Part shown: piece by piece, positions 1 through 7,958 of the stretch | Layout of the letters: every line of letters starts with the position of its first letter | Numbering within the stretch: position 1 is the stretch's first letter | NCBI GenBank assembly: GCA_031278795.1 | Contig: JAITJT010000015.1 | Coordinates: 1-29,115 of the forward strand | Source of the DNA: Deltaproteobacteria bacterium | Lineage (GTDB): Bacteria; Desulfobacterota; Desulfarculia; Adiutricales; Adiutricaceae | DNA length: 29,115 bases | Direction of reading: 5' to 3' | Notes under the pieces: model-generated | Databases searched by the model: none | The model's input: only the letters and a program-made list of their open reading frames with translations | What the model was told of the DNA's origin: nothing | Program-made: the position numbers and the translations under genes

Positions 1-136
1 TTTACACTTCTTTATATTTTATTAAATATTTTAGTTGAATTTCACTAGAATTTCCCAAACGCTTACACAATTGTGAGATAGTATAAGCGCTCTTTTACAA
101 ATTCTTTGCTCTTTTTAAAGCCTTTCACCCATGCTC

Positions 137-210
137 TCAATCTATTCCAATTCAATTTCAAATCTATTCCAAATCTGTTCCAAAATCTGTTCCAAATCTG
201 TTCCAAATCT
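137..210. repeat. 11-bp imperfect tandem repeat (AAATCTGTTCC type)
   Basis: The clearest units are AAATCTATTCC (160-170), AAATCTGTTCC (171-181), AAAATCTGTTCC (182-193) and AAATCTGTTCC (194-204), then a partial AAATCT. More degenerate copies lie to the left from about 137. The unit length varies between 11 and 12, so it does not preserve a reading frame. Confidence 0.8.
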
Positions 211-454
211 TGACGTGAAAAATTTCCCCTTGTATTTATCTGAAAAAAGTTCAAACTATACTAAACTTTTTAAATTTTTCTTATAAAATATTTTTCAAAG
301 GCTTGGACATATTAAAAACGTGAGCAAGGCTTTTTTGGAATTATGATGTTTTTAATGCTTCTTAATCAAGACAATTATTAATAAAAAACTTTAAACTTTC
401 TCTTTTCGATTAAAATTTATAATTTTATGAGTTTTGATATTAAATTTATGGAGC

Positions 455-483
455 TTGACAATGAGCTTTTTGAATTTTAAGAT
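455..483 (+). promoter_or_regulatory. Sigma-70-type promoter for gap-cobT
   Basis: A perfect -35 TTGACA (455-460) is followed after exactly 17 bases by TAAGAT (478-483), a 4/6 match to the -10 that keeps its key first, second and last bases. Predicted start of transcription is near 490, giving a leader of about 70 nt before the gap start codon. Confidence 0.7.
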
Positions 484-502
484 TAAATGACCATTAAAAA
501 AC

Positions 503-517
503 TCCGGTTCTACCGGA
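503..517 (+). other. Small hairpin in the gap 5'-UTR
   Basis: TCCGGT (503-508) and ACCGGA (512-517) form a perfect 6-bp stem with a TCT loop, just downstream of the predicted start of transcription. It could stabilise the mRNA 5' end; no ligand-binding fold is apparent. Confidence 0.5.
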
Positions 518-558
518 AACATAACACAAATGTACTACCACCTTCTTAGGAGGCTCAA

Positions 559-1575
559 ATGACAGTCAATGTAGGCATTAACGGTTTTGGCCGCATCGGT
601 CGGCAGGTGCTCAAGGCAATCGTAGAACGTCACCACGACAAACTGAAAGTTGTCGCAGTGAACGATCTCTGGGACGTGGAGACCAACTCCCACCTCTTGA
701 AATATGACTCCACTTACGGGATATTCAACGCCAAGGTGGAGACCAAAGGCAAGGACTTCGTGGTAAACGACGATATCATTGCCAACTACGCCCACAAGGA
801 TCCCAAAGACATTCCCTGGCGCGACCACAAAGTGGACATCGTCATAGAGTCCACGGGAGTGTTCACCGACGGCGAAAAGGCCAAGGCGCACATAACGGGC
901 GGCGGCGCCAAAAAGGTCATCATCTCGGCTCCGGCCAAAAACGAGGACAAAACCATAGTGCTGGGCGTTAACTGTGACACCTATGACCCGGCCAAGCACA
1001 ATGTCATCTCCAACGCCTCCTGCACCACCAATGGACTGGCCCCGGCCGTCTACGCCATCCACAAGAAATTCGGGATCGAGTACGGTCTCATGACCACCAT
1101 CCACAGCTACACCAATGACCAGAGGATCCTGGATCAGCCCCACAAGGACATCCGCCGGGCCAGGGCCGCGGCCCTCAATATGATCCCCACCACCACCGGG
1201 GCCGCCAAGGCCTTGTCGCTGGTGATTCCGGATCTCAAGGGCAAGTTCGACGGCTACTCCTTGAGGGTTCCCACCCCCACGGTCTCGGTTGTGGACTTCA
1301 CCGCTACCGTATCCAAGGACGTGACCACCGAGCAGGTAAAAGAGGCCTTGATAGAGTGCGCCAATGGCAAGCTCAAGGGAATACTGGGCATAAGCGAGAA
1401 GGGCCTGGTATCCTCCGACTTCCGGGGCTGCGAGCTATCCTCCATCATTGACCTGCAGCTGGTACAGGTCCTGGGGCCCAGGCTCACCAAGGTCGTGGCC
1501 TGGTATGACAACGAATGGGGCTATTCCTGCAGGGTCAGTGACCTGACCGTGCTCCTGGCGGACAAAGGATTCTAG
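559..1575 (+). CDS. gap: Glyceraldehyde-3-phosphate dehydrogenase, type I
   Basis: Cytoplasmic glycolytic/gluconeogenic enzyme that oxidises glyceraldehyde 3-phosphate to 1,3-bisphosphoglycerate with NAD and phosphate. The 338-residue product has the family's usual length. Visible features: the N-terminal Rossmann motif GINGFGRIG (residues 6-14), Asp36 at the end of the second strand (typical of NAD-preferring enzymes), the catalytic SNASCTTN block with nucleophile Cys155, the partner His182 in TTIHSYTND, and the C-terminal WYDNEWGYS signature. The ATG is preceded by a strong TAGGAGG (547-553). It is the first gene behind a consensus promoter, and cobT follows 6 bases downstream, so the two are probably cotranscribed although their pathways are unrelated. 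Cofactor preference is inferred from Asp36 only. Confidence 0.98.
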   Translation: MTVNVGINGFGRIGRQVLKAIVERHHDKLKVVAVNDLWDVETNSHLLKYDSTYGIFNAKVETKGKDFVVNDDIIANYAHKDPKDIPWRDHKVDIVIESTGVFTDGEKAKAHITGGGAKKVIISAPAKNEDKTIVLGVNCDTYDPAKHNVISNASCTTNGLAPAVYAIHKKFGIEYGLMTTIHSYTNDQRILDQPHKDIRRARAAALNMIPTTTGAAKALSLVIPDLKGKFDGYSLRVPTPTVSVVDFTATVSKDVTTEQVKEALIECANGKLKGILGISEKGLVSSDFRGCELSSIIDLQLVQVLGPRLTKVVAWYDNEWGYSCRVSDLTVLLADKGF

Positions 1576-1581
1576 AGGCGG

Positions 1582-2691
1582 ATGAAAGCAGAACTTGCTC
1601 TTCTGGAGCATCTCAAACAAATCCGGCCCGCCAATCCGGTTTTAGCCGAAATCGCCAGCGCCCGGGAGGATGAGCTCGCCAAGCCCGCCAAATCCCTCGG
1701 AATGCTGGAAACACTAGCCATTAAACTCTCAGCCATTCAAAACACCCTGCGCCCCCACCATGAGCACAAGCTCATGGTGGTCTGCGCGGGGGATCACGGC
1801 GTGGTGGACGAGGGAGTGAGTCCCTGGCCCAAGTCCGTCACTTACCAGCAGGTCTTAAACTTCTCCCACGGGGGAGGGGCCATCACCACCATCTCCAGGG
1901 CCGCGGACGTAAAAGTCCTGCTCCTGGACGTGGGAGTGGATTACGAGTTTCCTCCCTTCGAAGACGAGGAGAGCCTAAGCGATCCACTTAAACCCATTCG
2001 CCTTAGCCGCAAGGTGGCCTTTGGCACCCAAAACCTGGCCAAGGGCCCGGCCATGTCCCGGGAGGAGGCTGTCTTATCCATCCTGGCAGGCCTAGAAACC
2101 GTCCTCTCCGTGCCCCGGGTGGATCTGGTGGGCGCGGGTGAGATGGGTATCGGTAACACAACCCCTTCCTCCTGCATAGCCGCGGTCTTCACGGGAATGA
2201 GCCCGGACGAGGCCACTGGCATAGGCTCCGGCCTCAACGAGGCCGAGCGCCAAAACAAGGTCAAGGTGGTGGCCAGGGCCCTGGAAATAAACAAGCCCGA
2301 CCCCAATGACCCCATCGACGTGCTCGCCAAGGTCGGTGGTCTGGAGATAGGCGCCATGGCAGGCGTCTACCTGGGCGGCGCCATACGCCGCGCCGGGGTG
2401 GTGATGGACGGCTTCATTGGCGCCGCGGCCGCGCTCATCGCTGAAAAACTCTCCCCGGGGCTTTCCGAGTACATGATTGCCGGCCACAAAAGTAAGGAAA
2501 AGGCCCACCAAAGGGTGCTCGACTACCTGGGGCTCACCCCCCTTCTGGATCTGGGCATGTGGTTAGGGGAAGGTAGTGGCGCAGCTGTGGCCATGATGAT
2601 CCTCAAAGCCGCCTGCTGCCATTTCAACAACATGGCTACTTTCTCAGAGTCGGCGGTGGCCAACCGCCACGAAAGCGTTCCTCTGAAATAA
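1582..2691 (+). CDS. cobT: Nicotinate-nucleotide:dimethylbenzimidazole phosphoribosyltransferase
   Basis: Transfers the phosphoribosyl group of nicotinate mononucleotide to a lower-ligand base such as 5,6-dimethylbenzimidazole, making alpha-ribazole phosphate for the cobamide nucleotide loop. The 369-residue length fits the family (about 350-360). Visible hallmarks are CAGDHGVVDEGVS near residues 69-81, the GEMGIGNTTPSS block in the middle, and the C-terminal LGEGSGA segment carrying the glutamate equivalent to the catalytic base of characterised CobT. The start lies 6 bases after the gap stop with a purine-rich AGAGGCGG ahead of it, so translation may be coupled to gap. The base actually activated cannot be read from the sequence. 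No other cobalamin gene is in the window. A two-hairpin terminator follows. Confidence 0.95.
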   Translation: MKAELALLEHLKQIRPANPVLAEIASAREDELAKPAKSLGMLETLAIKLSAIQNTLRPHHEHKLMVVCAGDHGVVDEGVSPWPKSVTYQQVLNFSHGGGAITTISRAADVKVLLLDVGVDYEFPPFEDEESLSDPLKPIRLSRKVAFGTQNLAKGPAMSREEAVLSILAGLETVLSVPRVDLVGAGEMGIGNTTPSSCIAAVFTGMSPDEATGIGSGLNEAERQNKVKVVARALEINKPDPNDPIDVLAKVGGLEIGAMAGVYLGGAIRRAGVVMDGFIGAAAALIAEKLSPGLSEYMIAGHKSKEKAHQRVLDYLGLTPLLDLGMWLGEGSGAAVAMMILKAACCHFNNMATFSESAVANRHESVPLK

Positions 2692-2700
2692 TTCCCTTTG

Positions 2701-2725
2701 GGCGCGCGCCTTTCACGCGCGCGCC
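2701..2725 (+). terminator. GC-rich hairpin after cobT
   Basis: GGCGCGCGC (2701-2709) pairs perfectly with GCGCGCGCC (2717-2725) around a 7-base loop and is followed by TTAATTAG. The stem is very stable but the U-tract is poor, so it probably acts with the next hairpin. Confidence 0.6.
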
Positions 2726-2747
2726 TTAATTAGACTACATAGCAAAG

Positions 2748-2786
2748 CAAAAGCCCTCTTTCCATTAAAATGGAAGGGGGCTTTTG
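2748..2786. terminator. Bidirectional terminator between converging genes
   Basis: CAAAAGCCC (2748-2756) pairs with GGGGCTTTTG (2777-2786), and the stem continues inward through TTTCCAT/ATGGAA with one bulged T and a TAAA loop. A-rich and T-rich flanks on the two sides allow it to stop transcription both from cobT (+) and from the coiled-coil gene (-), which converge here. Confidence 0.75.
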
Positions 2787-2838
2787 TGATTTTGGGCTTA
2801 GGTTAGCTAATATGTTTTAGCGCTACACTCTCCTAATG

Positions 2839-4116
2839 CTAAAACCAAGTGCCAATTAAGGCGGCCACCGCGATAATCGTAATGAGCACGCCCCAGGCGA
2901 AGATTAAGCCCCTCTTGTGCTTGTCATCGGCCTTTAGGCTATCTTTCGCCTTGGCGAGCTCCTCTTTGAGCTTGTCTATGCCTTCTTGGAGGATGCCCGA
3001 GCTCTCCTCGTGCTTGGCCTCTAGATCGCTTAGCTTGTCGCCCAGGTTGGTGAGGCCCTTGGAGAGCTCCTCATAGTTTTTGGAGTGGAGATCCAGGCTC
3101 TCTTTGAGCGAGGAGTAATCCGAGTTGATGGTAGCTAGCTTATCCTTGTAGTCCTCCTTGTGGTCATCCACCTTCCCGTGGAGCTCGGAGAGCTTTTGGT
3201 TTCCGCTGTGCTCTAAATCCTTGATGGTATCCTTGAGCTCGCTCTCCATGCGGTCTAGGGTGAGGGACATCTTGGAGGAGAGATCCACGATGTTTTTCTC
3301 CAAAAGGCTATGGCGCATCTTGTTCTCCGTGAGGCTCCTCTCTAAGGTGCCCACGGTGTTGGTAACCGAGGCGTTAAGTTTTTTCTGATCCAAATAGCTC
3401 TTGGAGTGGAACTTCTCCACCTGCTTCAGTAGGTTATCAATGGCCACATTCTTATCCTCCGCCTCCTTGTTCACCTGGGTCAAATTGTCCTTCAAGACCT
3501 CCAGGGACTGCTCCCGGTTACCTAAGAGCTCCGGTGGAAGCTCCTCGCCCTGGACCACGTCCGAGTCCTCTGTTTCCGTATCCTTGGGCTCCGCGCTCTT
3601 TGCGTCTGTTTCCTTCGCCTCCGCAGCCCCCTCGGCTTCCCCTCCAAGCTTACCCCTCACGTCGGCGTAGCTTTTCACGAAGCTGTCTATGCCTTGGGAT
3701 ATCTTTTCAATCTCCTCGGTAGCTGTCTTGGAGAGTTTTACTGGTTCACTGGCCGGCGTGTCCTTGATGCCGTCTAGGGCCACGCGGCCTAGGGCCAGCT
3801 GCATAGTCTTCGCCAAGTCGTAGGACGTGGTGGAGTAGTTGATGGTGGCTTGGCTTATGCCGTTAAGCTCTTTCTGGGTGTCGGCCTTGATGGCCTCCAG
3901 CTCAGAGAGGATTCTCACGCGTTTCTTCCCCACAAACCAGCCAGTCATCTCCTTGGCGTCCGTCGCCACCTCCCGGGCCACGCCCAGGCGCTTGGCGAGT
4001 GACTCCAGGGCCAGACCCACCTCCTTGGCCAGATTAGCCGCGTCGCCATCGGGTGAAATGAGCTCCCACGCCACTTTTTCCCCATTTGATTCCACTTCTT
4101 TGATCTCTTCTGACAT
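2839..4116 (-). CDS. Tail-anchored coiled-coil protein, function unknown
   Basis: I do not recognise this 425-residue protein. It has no signal peptide. It is hydrophilic and very rich in Lys, Glu, Asp, Ser and Leu, with long heptad-like stretches (about 195-400) predicted to form coiled coil, and an acidic low-complexity segment around residues 160-200. One hydrophobic segment (about 402-425) ends exactly at the C-terminus and follows KHKR, so the expected topology is a cytoplasmic rod anchored in the inner membrane by its tail. The ATG has a good AGGGGAGG-type site upstream on the minus strand. It appears monocistronic: about 500 bp of AT-rich DNA lies upstream and a bidirectional terminator just past its stop. 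It could be a scaffold, a chemosensory-like or a cell-division accessory protein; the sequence gives no way to choose. Confidence 0.85.
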   Translation of the reverse strand: MSEEIKEVESNGEKVAWELISPDGDAANLAKEVGLALESLAKRLGVAREVATDAKEMTGWFVGKKRVRILSELEAIKADTQKELNGISQATINYSTTSYDLAKTMQLALGRVALDGIKDTPASEPVKLSKTATEEIEKISQGIDSFVKSYADVRGKLGGEAEGAAEAKETDAKSAEPKDTETEDSDVVQGEELPPELLGNREQSLEVLKDNLTQVNKEAEDKNVAIDNLLKQVEKFHSKSYLDQKKLNASVTNTVGTLERSLTENKMRHSLLEKNIVDLSSKMSLTLDRMESELKDTIKDLEHSGNQKLSELHGKVDDHKEDYKDKLATINSDYSSLKESLDLHSKNYEELSKGLTNLGDKLSDLEAKHEESSGILQEGIDKLKEELAKAKDSLKADDKHKRGLIFAWGVLITIIAVAALIGTWF

Positions 4117-4273
4117 GGGATACCTCCCCTCTATGCTTTTTAACTTTGTTAAAATTTATGGATTGAAATTAAAAATTCCAGTGTGTTTATAAGATGGGCA
4201 AACAATAGAAAAAACTTTAAATACCAATGAAACGCAAGAAAAAAAACAATACTCAATAAAAATCTAAACTCTT

Positions 4274-4282
4274 AATATAGCA
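4274..4282 (-). promoter_or_regulatory. Candidate extended -10 for the coiled-coil gene
   Basis: On the minus strand this reads TGCTATATT, an extended -10 (TGn plus TATATT). No good -35 precedes it. It would give a leader of about 150 nt. The same TGC-TATANT form occurs ahead of the DUF3786 gene and mreC. Confidence 0.4.
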
Positions 4283-4404
4283 GCTAAATATAAGTAGATG
4301 TCACAAGTAAAAAGATATACCTTGATGATTTCAGCTATAAATAACAAGCAATAAAACAAGATTTTAAAAAACTGCCTTTGGGTTAAGGCTTTGGCTTAGA
4401 CATT

Positions 4405-4440
4405 GGCTTTGGCTTTGACTTTGACTTTGACTTTGACTTT
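4405..4440. repeat. Hexanucleotide tandem repeat G(G/A)CTTT x6
   Basis: Two GGCTTT units are followed by four GACTTT units and a partial fifth; related degenerate units extend left to about 4386. A simple-sequence repeat of this kind can change length by slippage. Confidence 0.85.
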
Positions 4441-4557
4441 GACTGTTTCCCTCTAGCAAGTTGGGATTTCAAGATCCTAAAACAAGGCGTTTTTTAACTG
4501 GCTGCTCTTATCTAGTGGTCTAGCTTACTTATACGCGCTTTTACATGTTTATATATG

Positions 4558-4593
4558 TGTATCCATGTGTATACATGGCTATCCATGGCTATC
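4558..4593. repeat. 10-bp tandem repeat (N-N-TATCCATG)
   Basis: Units TGTATCCATG (4558-4567), TGTATACATG (4568-4577) and GCTATCCATG (4578-4587), then partial GCTATC. It lies 30-65 bases beyond the nadA stop codon. Confidence 0.75.
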
Positions 4594-4624
4594 AAAAGAG
4601 AGCTCTTAACGCGCCAATTTTAGC

Positions 4625-5539
4625 TCAGTCCCTGGGCACCGCCATCATGCGGTCCACGGCCCTTAGGGCCGGAACGCGTATCTCCTCGGGCACCTTGATT
4701 ACCGGGGTCAGGGTCTCCAGGGCCTGTATCACGTCGTCTAGGGTGTTTTTCTTCATGTTGGGGCAGACCATGGGGGTTTCTAGGGAGAGGAAGACCTTGT
4801 CCGGACATTTTTTCCGCATGGGATAGAGGACGCCTTCCTCGGTTAAGACTATGAACTCCTTTTGGGGACTCTCGGTGCAGAATTTAATCAGTCCGCTGGT
4901 GGAGCCTATGAAATCCGCCTCGGCCAATATCTTCGGCTGGCACTCCGGGTGGGCGGCCACCACGGCCTTAGGGTGACTCGCCTTCAAGGCCCTCAGCTCC
5001 TCCAGGTTCACCCGGTGGTGGGTGGGGCAGAAGCCGGGCCAGAGTATTATTTCCGTGTCCTCCACCAGGGACTGGGCGTAGAGCGCCAGGTTGCGGTCAG
5101 GGGTCATCAGAACCCTGGGGCTGTTAAGCGATCTTAAAACAGCCACCACGTTGGCTGAGGTGCAGCATATATCCGAGATGGCCTTCACGTCCGCGGGGGA
5201 ATTTACATAGGTCAAAACCGGAACATCACCCAGCTCGTCCTTTTTTTTCTGAAGATCGGAAGCGGTTATCATGTCCGCCATGGGGCAACCCGCGTCAATG
5301 TTGGCGAGGAGCACGGTCTTCTCCGGACACAATATGGAGGCGGTTTCCGCCATGAAGTGCACCCCGCAAAAGACGATAAGTTGTTTTTCCGATCTAGCGG
5401 CCTCCTGGGAGAGCCCCAGGGAGTCTCCCACGAAATCCGCGACGTCATGAATGTCCGGGACGCAGTAATAATGGGAAATTATGATAGCATCCCGCTCGCG
5501 GGCCAGCTCTCTTATGCGCTGTTTTTTTTCCTCAGACAA
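4625..5539 (-). CDS. nadA: Quinolinate synthase A
   Basis: Condenses iminoaspartate with dihydroxyacetone phosphate to quinolinate in de novo NAD synthesis, using an oxygen-sensitive [4Fe-4S] cluster. The 304-residue protein has the three-fold repeated NadA architecture. The three expected cluster ligands are visible: Cys85 (AGCPMAD), Cys171 (GFCPTHHR) and Cys259 (MVCPNMKKN). Other family blocks are SHYYCVPDI, FCGVHFMAETA and GSTSGLIKF. The start codon is TTG (5537-5539) with AGGAG 9 bases upstream; no in-frame ATG gives a full N-terminal domain, so the TTG is well supported and may limit expression. The partner gene nadB (aspartate oxidase) is not in the window; an aspartate dehydrogenase elsewhere is an alternative supplier. 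Separated from the upstream Cys-rich gene by about 95 bp. Confidence 0.96.
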   Translation of the reverse strand: MSEEKKQRIRELARERDAIIISHYYCVPDIHDVADFVGDSLGLSQEAARSEKQLIVFCGVHFMAETASILCPEKTVLLANIDAGCPMADMITASDLQKKKDELGDVPVLTYVNSPADVKAISDICCTSANVVAVLRSLNSPRVLMTPDRNLALYAQSLVEDTEIILWPGFCPTHHRVNLEELRALKASHPKAVVAAHPECQPKILAEADFIGSTSGLIKFCTESPQKEFIVLTEEGVLYPMRKKCPDKVFLSLETPMVCPNMKKNTLDDVIQALETLTPVIKVPEEIRVPALRAVDRMMAVPRD

Positions 5540-5601
5540 AATCTCACGCTCCTTAAGTCTAGAAAAGGGATAAAATTAAATGTAGCTTAAATATGTTAAT
5601 A

Positions 5602-5607
5602 ATTATA
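5602..5607 (-). promoter_or_regulatory. Candidate -10 for nadA
   Basis: The minus strand reads a perfect TATAAT here, about 65 bases before the nadA TTG. The -35 region is poor (TCTGGG at 17-bp spacing), so this is only a candidate; nadA may instead be read from an upstream promoter. Confidence 0.35.
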
Positions 5608-5635
5608 GAGGTATCTAGAATTTTCCCAGAGCTCT

Positions 5636-5926
5636 TTAGTCACAGCCGCAAGAGGGAGATAATTTCCCGTCGCAGCACCTGGCCCGGCCATTGGAGCAGC
5701 CGCATACACCTTTGTGGTTTGAGCAGCAACCGCTTCTGGCCACCTCACCAAAAGGTAGCCTATCACAGTCCATACTGCCTAATACATCTCCTCCGGCAGA
5801 GGGAAGCGCTGAGGAGACTCTCGATTCATAAGACAGAGAGTTACTTGATGGACTGACATAGTTTAGGGTGTGGGTCGAAAAACTTAGAGAAAGGATAAAC
5901 AAGGCTATGGTGATTAGAGATTTCAT
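5636..5926 (-). CDS. Small secreted cysteine-rich protein
   Basis: A 96-residue protein with a clear N-terminal signal sequence (Lys2, then a hydrophobic stretch to about residue 18) and a mature part with nine cysteines (54, 67, 68, 75, 77, 84, 85, 93, 95). The C-terminal half follows a GCCS-x-H-x-GVCGC ... CCDG-x-LSPSCGC pattern, which I recall from small exported proteins of many proteobacteria; no function is known to me. The cysteines suggest disulfide bonding or metal binding in the periplasm or outside the cell. No lipobox is seen. The ATG has only a weak GGATTG-like site upstream. It lies between the LolA-like gene (78 bp upstream) and nadA on the same strand. Confidence 0.75.
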   Translation of the reverse strand: MKSLITIALFILSLSFSTHTLNYVSPSSNSLSYESRVSSALPSAGGDVLGSMDCDRLPFGEVARSGCCSNHKGVCGCSNGRARCCDGKLSPSCGCD

Positions 5927-5972
5927 TTATTACAATCCGTGTGCTTTAAAGACAACTTAAAGATATTTTCTT

Positions 5973-6003
5973 AAAAAGCCTTAACAATCAACACTAAAAA
6001 GGC
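5973..6003 (-). terminator. Weak terminator-like hairpin after the LolA-like gene
   Basis: On the minus strand GCCTT and AAGGC flank a 16-base loop and are followed by TTTTT. The short stem and large loop make it a weak, possibly partial, terminator. Confidence 0.35.
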
Positions 6004-6004
6004 G

Positions 6005-6727
6005 CTACTCCCCAGACTCCTCAACAGTTTTGACCCCTTTGGGGGTCTTGAACTGAAAGATGCCCTCCTCCAGGGAGGGGTTGGGACTGATGTAGTTTAT
6101 AAAAAAGTCGGTTCTCTCGCCTGTGGCCGAGTTTATCCTGAAGCCCTGGAGCTTCTGGTCGTTGTCACAGAAGACCACTATGGTTCCTCCCCGGTCCTTG
6201 CCGTTGGGGGTGAGGGCGAAGCCCTTCATGACCCCACGGGACTCAGAGGCCGGAACCGTACTCACCTTGAAGTTCTTCCTCAGCTCATCTACCCCGTCAA
6301 AGAAGCTCATGAGGGAGTAGTACTCGGAGTCCAAATCCAGATTCCTGTACACATAGACCTGCTTCTCCCCGGGGATGTACCACCAGGCGGTGGTTCCGTC
6401 CACCACCATCTCCTCTTTGGCCGGGCTGGTCTGGTCTAAGCGTAGGTTGTAGGGCTTCCGCCAGTACAGAGTCCCCACGGCGGTCTGGGCGGCCTGGTTC
6501 TTGAAAATCGGATCCGTGGAGGGCGTAACCGTGCTCCTAATGTACTCGGCCTTAAGAGATGTCATGCCCTTGTAGCGGTTGGTAAATCCCTGGAGTATGG
6601 CCTCATCGGCCTTGGTGAGCTTGGACTGGGCTAAAGCTACGCCTTCTATGCTAAAAAAGAGCATAGACGTTAAAAACGCTAGAAACAAAGCGCTAAAAAA
6701 GAGCTTCGATTTATATGTGAGGAGCAT
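6005..6727 (-). CDS. lolA: LolA-family outer-membrane lipoprotein carrier
   Basis: Predicted periplasmic chaperone that takes lipoproteins released by the LolCDE transporter and delivers them to the outer membrane. The 240-residue precursor has a signal peptide ending near VALAQ (about residue 34). The mature part shows the family's order of strands: an amphipathic helix (ILQGFTNRYKGMTSLKAEYIRS), GTLYWRKPYNLRLD, MVVDGTTAWWYIPGEKQVYVY, then KGFALTPNGKDRGGTIVVFCD and TDFFINY. A good GGAGAG site precedes the ATG. The TraB/GumN gene ends 60 bp upstream on the same strand, so the two envelope genes are probably cotranscribed. LolA-fold proteins also include divergent relatives with other cargo, so the lipoprotein role is inferred. 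Confidence 0.88.
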   Translation of the reverse strand: MLLTYKSKLFFSALFLAFLTSMLFFSIEGVALAQSKLTKADEAILQGFTNRYKGMTSLKAEYIRSTVTPSTDPIFKNQAAQTAVGTLYWRKPYNLRLDQTSPAKEEMVVDGTTAWWYIPGEKQVYVYRNLDLDSEYYSLMSFFDGVDELRKNFKVSTVPASESRGVMKGFALTPNGKDRGGTIVVFCDNDQKLQGFRINSATGERTDFFINYISPNPSLEEGIFQFKTPKGVKTVEESGE

Positions 6728-6787
6728 GTGGGCTCTCCTTTCCCAAGGACGATTTTTTCTCTTTGGTTAAAAGCCTAAAAGAGGGTT

Positions 6788-7660
6788 TCAAAACTTTTCC
6801 ACAGTGAAGCCCTGGGCCCTAAAGAGCCCGGGGACACCTCTCTCGCTTACCACGTGGCCAGCTCCCAAGACCACGAAGGTGCGGCCCTGAAGCTCCAGGT
6901 AGGGAAGGAGCCTAGTGAACATGAGCTTGTTGCGGTCATAGATGACTTTGTCCAGAAGGGGAGTGAGCTTGGGCCACCTCAGATAGGCCTCAAAAAAGGC
7001 CGCCGCGAACTCCTCCTCGTCTCCTTCCTTCCAGGCGGAGACCACCTCCCCCATGAAGTCCTCCACCTCAGAGAGCTCAATCAAAGACGATTCCAAAAGG
7101 AGCTTGGACTCCTCTTCCGTAAGATTTATAAAGAGGCTCAGCTGCTCTCCGGCGGTCTCTATGGAAAAAACCGGAAGCCCCCTCTGGCTGGAGAGCTCCT
7201 CGAAGTGCTTCTCTATGCCAAATTTACTGGAGTATCCTAGCTTGGTGAGCATGACCATGTCTATGGTGACAGCCGCGAGCCAGGGTTTCATGTTGCTTTT
7301 GGCGCCCAGTGGCAAATACTCCATGAAGGGTGCGATAAGCTCCCGCTGGCGCTCATCTAGGTGCATGTACAAGGTCTCTTTTTCCGGATAGAAACCTTTG
7401 TTGAGAACCGTCTTTAACATGGAGGGACTGTTTTCAATGGAGTCGCCCTTGAGCTCCACCACCAGCCTCTGGGCCTCATCAAAGGCCTCATAGATGGCGG
7501 GTTTCAGCGGATACATGTCCGGGGTGCCCACGTGGATGGAGCCCAGGATGTACATCTCGCCGCCCTGGGGGCTGCTAATCTTGTACAGTAGAGACGAGGA
7601 GGCCAAGGCCAAGGGCGAGAAAAGCATGAAAAAGAGCGCTAAAAACAGCGCCTTCAGCAT
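6788..7660 (-). CDS. TraB/GumN family protein, exported
   Basis: Member of the TraB/PrgY/GumN family, proposed to be metal-dependent hydrolases; the bacterial GumN-type members have no settled substrate. The mature protein shows the family motif ILGSIHVG near the N-terminus, the VVEL strand shortly after it, and the C-terminal GAGHVVSERGVPGLFRAQGF block. The frame is open back to an ATG at 7705, but I prefer the internal ATG at 7658-7660: it places a compact signal peptide (MLKALFLALFFMLF..ALA) at the N-terminus and has an AGGG 6 bases upstream, whereas the upstream ATG has no ribosome binding site. The protein is then 290 residues, exported to the periplasm. First gene of the leftward group with the LolA-like gene. 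Confidence 0.88.
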   Translation of the reverse strand: MLKALFLALFFMLFSPLALASSSLLYKISSPQGGEMYILGSIHVGTPDMYPLKPAIYEAFDEAQRLVVELKGDSIENSPSMLKTVLNKGFYPEKETLYMHLDERQRELIAPFMEYLPLGAKSNMKPWLAAVTIDMVMLTKLGYSSKFGIEKHFEELSSQRGLPVFSIETAGEQLSLFINLTEEESKLLLESSLIELSEVEDFMGEVVSAWKEGDEEEFAAAFFEAYLRWPKLTPLLDKVIYDRNKLMFTRLLPYLELQGRTFVVLGAGHVVSERGVPGLFRAQGFTVEKF

Positions 7661-7937
7661 AGTTGCCCTAAAGTGCTTGGCTATATGTTGGAATGAGGGT
7701 GTCATAGTGGATAAAAGGTGGAAGGTTAAAAAAACTGGATATTCACGAATTTTATAGAATTTTGTCTATACTTTCCTAGATTATTCGCATTTTTCCTTAA
7801 GTTTGGAGAAATCTATGGCTAAAGAAGGGCTAAATTAGAGGTCTTACCCATGTCTAGCAATAGATGATTATAGCACTTTTGAGGAGTGCTTTGCCGCCCT
7901 TCCAGAGCGCACCCAGGCCCACAAAACTTAAACATCG

Positions 7938-7946
7938 TGCTATAAT
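7938..7946 (+). promoter_or_regulatory. Extended -10 promoter for the DUF3786 gene
   Basis: TGCTATAAT is a perfect extended -10 (TGn plus TATAAT); such promoters need little -35 contact, and none is evident. Predicted start near 7953, giving a leader of about 195 nt that contains two competing hairpins. Confidence 0.6.
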
Positions 7947-7958
7947 CTCGGGAAATCC

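Larger units (their letters stand above)
1..558. other. AT-rich spacer upstream of gap
   Basis: No convincing gene is visible. The stretch is AT-rich and low in complexity. It holds an 11-bp tandem repeat (137-210), and its last 100 bases carry the gap promoter, a small 5'-UTR hairpin and the gap ribosome binding site. A short minus-strand reading frame through the repeat (63-254) gives a repetitive N-R-F/W-rich peptide and looks like a by-product of the repeat. Confidence 0.7.
4117..4624. other. AT-rich spacer with two short tandem arrays
   Basis: No gene is supported. This is the upstream region of the coiled-coil gene and the downstream region of nadA, both on the minus strand. It contains a possible extended -10 (4274-4282, minus), a hexanucleotide array (4405-4440) and a 10-bp array (4558-4593). 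I see no clear terminator for nadA. Confidence 0.65.

Noticed and set aside
210..238. TTGACG plus TATTTA as an upstream promoter
   Set aside because: Spacing is 17 but the -10 match is poor and no gene follows within 300 bp; the promoter at 455-483 is much better.
535..1143. 202-codon reading frame antisense to gap
   Set aside because: It mirrors a highly conserved GC-rich gene and has Val/Gly/His-rich sequence typical of antisense frames; no ribosome binding site or family match.
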